Below are positions 59,208 through 64,000 of a stretch of DNA of 64,000 nucleotides, piece after piece. The DNA lies in assembly GCF_030586465.1 (NCBI RefSeq), contig NZ_JAUQYP010000001.1, positions 1,817,834 through 1,881,833 on the forward strand, in the 5' to 3' direction. The position numbers were made by a program, and so were the translations under genes. The stretch comes from Actinotalea lenta (GTDB lineage Bacteria; Actinomycetota; Actinomycetes; Actinomycetales; Cellulomonadaceae). A model generated the notes under the pieces. That model was not told the DNA's origin. It did no database searches and saw nothing but the letters and a program-made list of their open reading frames with translations. Within the stretch, counting starts at the first letter, position 1, and each line of letters begins with the position of its first letter.

Positions 59208-60506
59208 ATGGACACCTTCGTCATCGACCCGGCGAACACCGCATGGGTGCTGCTCAGCGCGGCCCTGGTGCTCCTGATGACTCCGGCTCTCGCCCTGTTC
59301 TACGGCGGGATGGTCCGCTCGAAGTCCGTGCTCAACATGATGCTGATGAGCTTCTCCGCGCTCGGTGTGGTCGGGGTGGTCTACCTGTTGTGGGGGTACT
59401 CGATGAGCTTCGGCTCCGACGTCGGCGGCCTCGTGGGGAACCCGCTGCAGCTGTTCGGCGTCGCGAACCTCGCCGACGGCGACCCGTCCGACCTCATGGC
59501 GGGGCACGGCGTGCCGGCGTACGCGTTCCTGGCGTTCCAGGCCACCTTCGCGATCATCACGGTCGCACTCCTGTCCGGCGCCGTCGCCGACCGGCTCCGG
59601 TTCTCCGCGTGGCTCCTGCTGACCCTGGTGTGGAGCACCCTCGTCTACTTCCCGCTGGCGCACATGGTCTGGGGCGGCGGGCTGCTGTCCGGGGCGGGGC
59701 CGATCGGGCACCTGGCCACCCCGATGGACTTCGCCGGTGGATCCGTGGTGGAGATCGGCGCCGGTGTCGCGGGTCTCGTCCTGGCCGTCGTGCTGGGCGC
59801 CCGCAAGGGCTTCGGCAAGGACCCGATGCGGCCGCACAACCTGCCGTTCACCATGCTGGGCGCCGGTCTGCTGTGGTTCGGGTGGCTCGGGTTCAACGCC
59901 GGCTCCGCCGGGGCGGCGGACCACCAGGCGGCGATCGCCTGGGTCAACACCACGGCCGCGGCCTGCACCGGGCTCCTCGGGTGGCTCGTGGTGGAGCGGG
60001 TGCGCGACGGCAAGGCGACCTCGTTGGGCGCGGTCTCCGGTGCGGTGGCGGGCCTCGTCGCCGCGACGCCGTCGTCCGGGTACGTCGCGCCGCCCGGCGC
60101 GCTCGTGCTGGGACTGGTCGCGGGGATGCTGGGCGCGGGCGCCGTCGGCCTGAAGTTCCGCCTCGGGTACGACGACTCCCTGGACCTGGTGGCGGTGCAC
60201 CTGGTCGGGGGCCTCGTGGGCACGATCGGCATCGGCCTGTTCGCTACCGGGCCGGACCTGCTCGACGGGGCCCGGCGGGGGCTGTTCTACGGAGGCGGGC
60301 TCGCCCAGCTGGGTGCGCAGACGGCGCTAGCGCTGGCAGCCCTCGCGTTCTCCGCGGTGGTCACCGCGGCGATCGCGGTCGCGCTGCGGCGCGTGATGGC
60401 CCTGCGGGTGCCGGCGGAGCACGAGATCGGCGGCGTGGACCTGGCGCTGCACGGCGAGACCGCGTACGAAGGGATCGCATCCGGCCGGCTGGCTTCGGGT
60501 GCCTGA
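59208..60506 (+). CDS. Ammonium transporter Amt (second copy, twin-His Glu variant)
   Basis: A 432-residue Amt starting at ATG 59208. The fold landmarks are present ([53 protein letters not shown], and the second His in [11 protein letters not shown]). The first twin-His is replaced: [13 protein letters not shown] has Glu182 (GAG at 59751-59753) where amt1 has His. This Glu is known from yeast Mep1/Mep3-type transporters and changes transport behaviour. GWLGF also replaces GWFGF. It is followed after 27 bases by its own glnK. Confidence 0.93.
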   Translation: MDTFVIDPANTAWVLLSAALVLLMTPALALFYGGMVRSKSVLNMMLMSFSALGVVGVVYLLWGYSMSFGSDVGGLVGNPLQLFGVANLADGDPSDLMAGHGVPAYAFLAFQATFAIITVALLSGAVADRLRFSAWLLLTLVWSTLVYFPLAHMVWGGGLLSGAGPIGHLATPMDFAGGSVVEIGAGVAGLVLAVVLGARKGFGKDPMRPHNLPFTMLGAGLLWFGWLGFNAGSAGAADHQAAIAWVNTTAAACTGLLGWLVVERVRDGKATSLGAVSGAVAGLVAATPSSGYVAPPGALVLGLVAGMLGAGAVGLKFRLGYDDSLDLVAVHLVGGLVGTIGIGLFATGPDLLDGARRGLFYGGGLAQLGAQTALALAALAFSAVVTAAIAVALRRVMALRVPAEHEIGGVDLALHGETAYEGIASGRLASGA

Positions 60507-60872
<366 letters not shown>

Positions 60873-60874
60873 GC

Positions 60875-62629
60875 GTGTCCACGGAGGGCGGCGGGTCGGC
60901 GGCCGTCGCGCTGCGCGCCCTGAAGGCGGACCGGCTGGACCTCGCGGCGCGGATGACGGGGCCGGGGGCGGACGGCGCCGTCCGACGCGCCGCAGGAACC
61001 ACGCTCGTCGCCGGCCGCCTCGCGGCGCTGTGGGAGGAAGCCGTCGCGTCCCTGGAGTCTCGCGAGGGCGTCGCCCTGGGTGCCGTGGGAAGCCTGGGCC
61101 GTGGGGACGCGAGCCCGGCCAGCGACCTGGACCTGCTGCTCGTGCACGACGGGCGCAGCCACTCCACCGACGAGGTCGCCGCACTCGCCGAGCGGCTGTG
61201 GTACCCGATCTGGGACGCCGGGCTCCAGCTCGACCACTCGGTGCGCTCGCTCGCCCAGTGCCGGCAGGTCGCCTCGCACGACCTGCCCGCCGCCGTCGGC
61301 CTTCTCGACCTGCGCCCGGTCGCCGGGGACCGCGCGGTCATCGCGAAGGCGACGTCAGCCCTGCTGACGGACTGGCGGTCGGCCGCACGGCGCCGTCTGC
61401 CGGAGCTCCTGTCCTCCACGCGGGCCCGGGCCGAGCGCTCCGGTGAGCTCGCCTACCTGGCCGAGCCGGACCTCAAGGAGGCTCGGGGCGGGATCCGGGA
61501 CGCGGTCGTGGTGTTCGCACTCGCGGCGACATGGCTGACGGACCGGCCGCACGGCGCCGTCGACGCGGCCTACGGCCACCTGCTCGACGTCCGTGACGCC
61601 CTGCACGTCGCGACCCGCCGGACGACCAACCGACTGCTCCGCGTGGACCAGGACGCGGTCGCACAGATGGTGGGAGCCGAGGACGCGGACGACCTGCTCG
61701 CGGGCCTGGCGGAGGCCGGGCGCACCATCACGCACGCGCTGGACACGACGGTGCGCCACGCCCGGCAGGCGCTCGAGCGCCCGTCGCTGCGTCGCCCCGT
61801 TCTGGTCCGGGGCCGTCGGATGGCGCCGCGACTGCGCTCGGTCGGGGACGGCCTCGTCGAGCACGACGGTGAGCTGGTGCTGGCCGCCGGTGCCCGGCCG
61901 GAGGACGACGCCCTGCTCGGGCTGCGGGCGGCGGCGACGTCGGCACGCACGGGACTGCCGCTGTCCCCGGTGACCGTGAGCTCGCTGGCCCGGACTCCCG
62001 ACCTGCCCGAACCCTGGCCCGCCGTGGCCCGTCAGCACCTGCTCGCGCTGCTCGGCTCCGGCCAGGCTCAGGTGCCGGTGTGGGAGACGCTCGACCTTGC
62101 CGGGGTCGTCACCCGGTGGATCCCGGAGTGGGCGGCGGTGCGCAACCGCCCGCAGCGGTCGCCGATCCACCGGCACACGGTGGACCGGCACCTGGTCGAG
62201 ACCGCAGTGCGCGCCGGGCGGCACACGAGCGGACCCGAGCTGCGGCGCGACCTGCTCCTGGTCACGGCGATCCTGCACGACATCGGCAAGGTCAGGGGAG
62301 CCGCCGACCACAGCGCCACGGGGTCGCAGATCGCCCCGGTCGTGGTGCGCAGGATGGGGTTCGCGCCGCAGGAGGCCGACGACGTCGCGCTCCTGGTGCG
62401 CCACCACCTCACGCTCGCCGGCCTCGCCACCCGGGCCGACCCGGAGGATCCTGCGACCGTGGCCGCGCTCCTGGACGCCGTCGACCACCGTCGGGATCTG
62501 CTCGAGGTGCTGCGCGCCCTGACCGAGGCGGACGCGTCCGCGGCCGGGCCGACCACCTGGACGCCGTGGCGGGCCCGGCTGGTCGACGACCTCACCGCCC
62601 GTGCGAGATCGGTGCTGTCGGCCTCCTGA
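60875..62629 (+). CDS. glnD: PII uridylyl/adenylyl-transferase GlnD lacking ACT domains
   Basis: A 584-residue PII-modifying enzyme starting at GTG 60875. The nucleotidyltransferase site is [21 protein letters not shown]-like (Gly-Ser then Asp-x-Asp near residues 70-90). The PII-uridylyltransferase central part includes [16 protein letters not shown]. The HD phosphohydrolase domain reads [32 protein letters not shown] and LVRHHLTL. The reading frame stops soon after this domain (SAS-stop). Family members usually reach about 800 residues with two C-terminal ACT domains that sense glutamine. These are missing. Confidence 0.9.
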   Translation: MSTEGGGSAAVALRALKADRLDLAARMTGPGADGAVRRAAGTTLVAGRLAALWEEAVASLESREGVALGAVGSLGRGDASPASDLDLLLVHDGRSHSTDEVAALAERLWYPIWDAGLQLDHSVRSLAQCRQVASHDLPAAVGLLDLRPVAGDRAVIAKATSALLTDWRSAARRRLPELLSSTRARAERSGELAYLAEPDLKEARGGIRDAVVVFALAATWLTDRPHGAVDAAYGHLLDVRDALHVATRRTTNRLLRVDQDAVAQMVGAEDADDLLAGLAEAGRTITHALDTTVRHARQALERPSLRRPVLVRGRRMAPRLRSVGDGLVEHDGELVLAAGARPEDDALLGLRAAATSARTGLPLSPVTVSSLARTPDLPEPWPAVARQHLLALLGSGQAQVPVWETLDLAGVVTRWIPEWAAVRNRPQRSPIHRHTVDRHLVETAVRAGRHTSGPELRRDLLLVTAILHDIGKVRGAADHSATGSQIAPVVVRRMGFAPQEADDVALLVRHHLTLAGLATRADPEDPATVAALLDAVDHRRDLLEVLRALTEADASAAGPTTWTPWRARLVDDLTARARSVLSAS

Positions 62630-62730
62630 CAGGGGCCGGCCGGGCCGCCGCCGCGTCCCCGGGCCGCGACGGCGTGCGTGCCGCGGGTACCCTGTGGGGG
62701 CCCGTGCCCCGCACCAACGGTGAGGTCTGA

Positions 62731-64000
62731 GTGTTCGCCACCCTGTCCGACCGCCTGTCCGCGACGTTCAAGAACCTGCGGAGCAAGGGTCGGCTGTCCG
62801 AGGCCGACATCGACGCGACGATCCGCGAGATCCGTCGCGCGCTGCTCGACGCGGACGTCGCCGTGCCGGTGGTCAGGGAGTTCGCCGGCACCGTGCGCGA
62901 ACGTGCGTTGTCCGCCGAGGTCTCGCAGGCGCTGAACCCGGCCCAGCAGGTCGTCAGCATCGTGCACGAGGAGCTCATCGCGATCCTCGGCGGCCAGCAG
63001 CGCCCGTTGCACCTGGCCAAGAACCCGCCGACGGTCGTCCTCCTCGCGGGCCTGCAGGGCGCCGGCAAGACGACGCTCGCGGGCAAGCTGGCCAGGCACC
63101 TTCGCGAGGAGGGCCACACCCCGCTGCTCGTGGCTGCGGACCTGCAGCGCCCCAACGCGGTGACCCAGCTCCAGGTGGTCGGCGAGCGTGCCGGGGTGCC
63201 GGTGTTCGCCCCTCATCCGGGGGCGTCCGACGACGGCACGGTCCCCGAGGAGGGGCGGCGCTGGTGGGAGCGGTCGAAGAAGGCCGACCCCGTCGCGGTC
63301 GCGCGGGACGGTGTCGAGGAGGCCCGCGCCAAGCAGTACGACGTCGTCATCGTCGACACCGCGGGTCGGCTCGGCGTGGACGCGGAGATGATGCAGCAGG
63401 CCGCGGACATCCGCGACGCCGTGCACCCGGACGAGACGCTGTTCGTGGTCGACGCGATGATCGGCCAGGATGCGGTGACCACCGCGCAGGCCTTCTCCGA
63501 CGGTGTCGGGTTCACCGGCGTGGTGCTGTCCAAGCTCGACGGCGACGCGCGCGGTGGCGCCGCGCTGTCCGTCGCGTCGGTCACCGGACGGCCGATCCTG
63601 TACGCGTCCACCGGCGAGAAGCTCACCGACTTCGAGGTCTTCCACCCGGACCGGATGGCGTCGCGCATCCTCGACATGGGCGACGTCATGACGCTCATCG
63701 AGCAGGCGCAGAAGGCGTGGGACGCCGAGCAGGCCGAGCAGATGGCCGGCAAGCTCGCGGCGGGCGAGGACTTCACCCTCGAGGACTTCCTGGTGCAGAT
63801 GCAGCAGCTGCGCCAGATGGGTTCGATGAAGAAGATGCTCGGCATGCTGCCCGGCATGGGCCAGATGCGGGACGCGATCGAGAACTTCGACGAGCGCGAG
63901 GTGGATCGCATCGAGGCGATCGTGCGATCGATGACCCCCACCGAGCGCCGCACGCCGAAGATCATCAACGGCTCGCGCCGGGCCCGCATCGCGCGCGGGT
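62731..64000 (+). CDS. ffh: Signal recognition particle protein Ffh, 5' part
   Basis: A 423-codon fragment that runs off the window. GTG 62731 follows GGTGAGGTCT. The N domain (FATLSDRLSATFKNLRSKG) precedes the G domain with P-loop LLAGLQGAGKTTLAGKLA, LVAADLQRPNAVTQL, VIVDTAGRLGVD, SKLDGDARGG. The methionine-rich M domain begins near residue 325 (MQQLRQMGSMKKMLGMLPGM) and will bind 4.5S RNA and signal sequences. The remaining M-domain tail lies beyond 64000. Confidence 0.96.
   Translation, partial: MFATLSDRLSATFKNLRSKGRLSEADIDATIREIRRALLDADVAVPVVREFAGTVRERALSAEVSQALNPAQQVVSIVHEELIAILGGQQRPLHLAKNPPTVVLLAGLQGAGKTTLAGKLARHLREEGHTPLLVAADLQRPNAVTQLQVVGERAGVPVFAPHPGASDDGTVPEEGRRWWERSKKADPVAVARDGVEEARAKQYDVVIVDTAGRLGVDAEMMQQAADIRDAVHPDETLFVVDAMIGQDAVTTAQAFSDGVGFTGVVLSKLDGDARGGAALSVASVTGRPILYASTGEKLTDFEVFHPDRMASRILDMGDVMTLIEQAQKAWDAEQAEQMAGKLAAGEDFTLEDFLVQMQQLRQMGSMKKMLGMLPGMGQMRDAIENFDEREVDRIEAIVRSMTPTERRTPKIINGSRRARIARG

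Overview
The window is 64 kb of very GC-rich DNA from an actinobacterium, most likely a Micrococcales/Cellulomonadaceae member. This is inferred from GTG starts and GTGA/ATGA stop-start overlaps, coenzyme F420 genes, MsiK-style sugar ABC operons that lack their own ATPase, paired clpP1/clpP2, an ileS T-box leader, and the actinobacterial orders folC-DUF4233-ndk and smc-ftsY-amt-glnK-glnD-ffh. Almost all of it reads as vertically inherited chromosome. I see no prophage, insertion sequence or CRISPR array.

Layout. 1-6.8 kb: the tail of a LacI-type regulator, then a beta-mannoside operon (binding lipoprotein, two permeases, GH2 beta-mannosidase) ending in a decayed AGE-family epimerase pseudogene. 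6.9-12.7 kb: tRNA-Gly and tRNA-Pro, trigger factor, ClpP1-ClpP2-ClpX and a baeRF2-type protein. 12.7-19.7 kb (minus strand): acyl-CoA synthetase, a polar amino-acid ABC importer and valS. 19.9-24.9 kb: a small secreted protein, a LolD/FtsX-type ABC system and a membrane protein with a GYGQQP-repeat head. 24.9-36.7 kb: a coenzyme F420 district. It holds an F420-dependent (FGD-like) oxidoreductase, a tiny membrane protein, cofE, cofC, cofD, a HhH-GPD protein, an SDR, a three-gene ABC import cassette of the type proposed to take up F420 precursors, a SigE-family sigma factor with a membrane partner, and a second LLM oxidoreductase. 36.7-41.2 kb: a heterodimeric ABC exporter and a DUF1206 protein. 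41.3-43.7 kb: a phosphoribosyltransferase and a lipoprotein-sigK-rskA operon. 43.8-52.1 kb: ileS under a T-box, folC, a dhaKLM glycerone-kinase cassette, DUF4233 and ndk. 52.1-64 kb: smc, a small membrane protein, ftsY, two tandem amt-glnK pairs, an unusually short glnD and the 5' part of ffh.

How the genes work together. The protein-fate genes (tig, clpP1P2X) sit behind a sequence matching the ClgR operator core. The nitrogen module has a GlnR-like box at its head and a terminator between the two amt-glnK units. Its second Amt carries Glu in place of the first twin-His, and its GlnD ends before the glutamine-sensing ACT domains. Together these suggest remodelled ammonium sensing. The F420 module holds the late biosynthetic steps (CofD, CofC, CofE) beside a probable precursor importer whose mRNA leader may be structured. 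This combination, with no Fo synthase in view, is the most promising candidate for a little-described system. At least six genes show an actinobacterial leaderless signature, a TANNNT hexamer 6-7 nt before the start codon.
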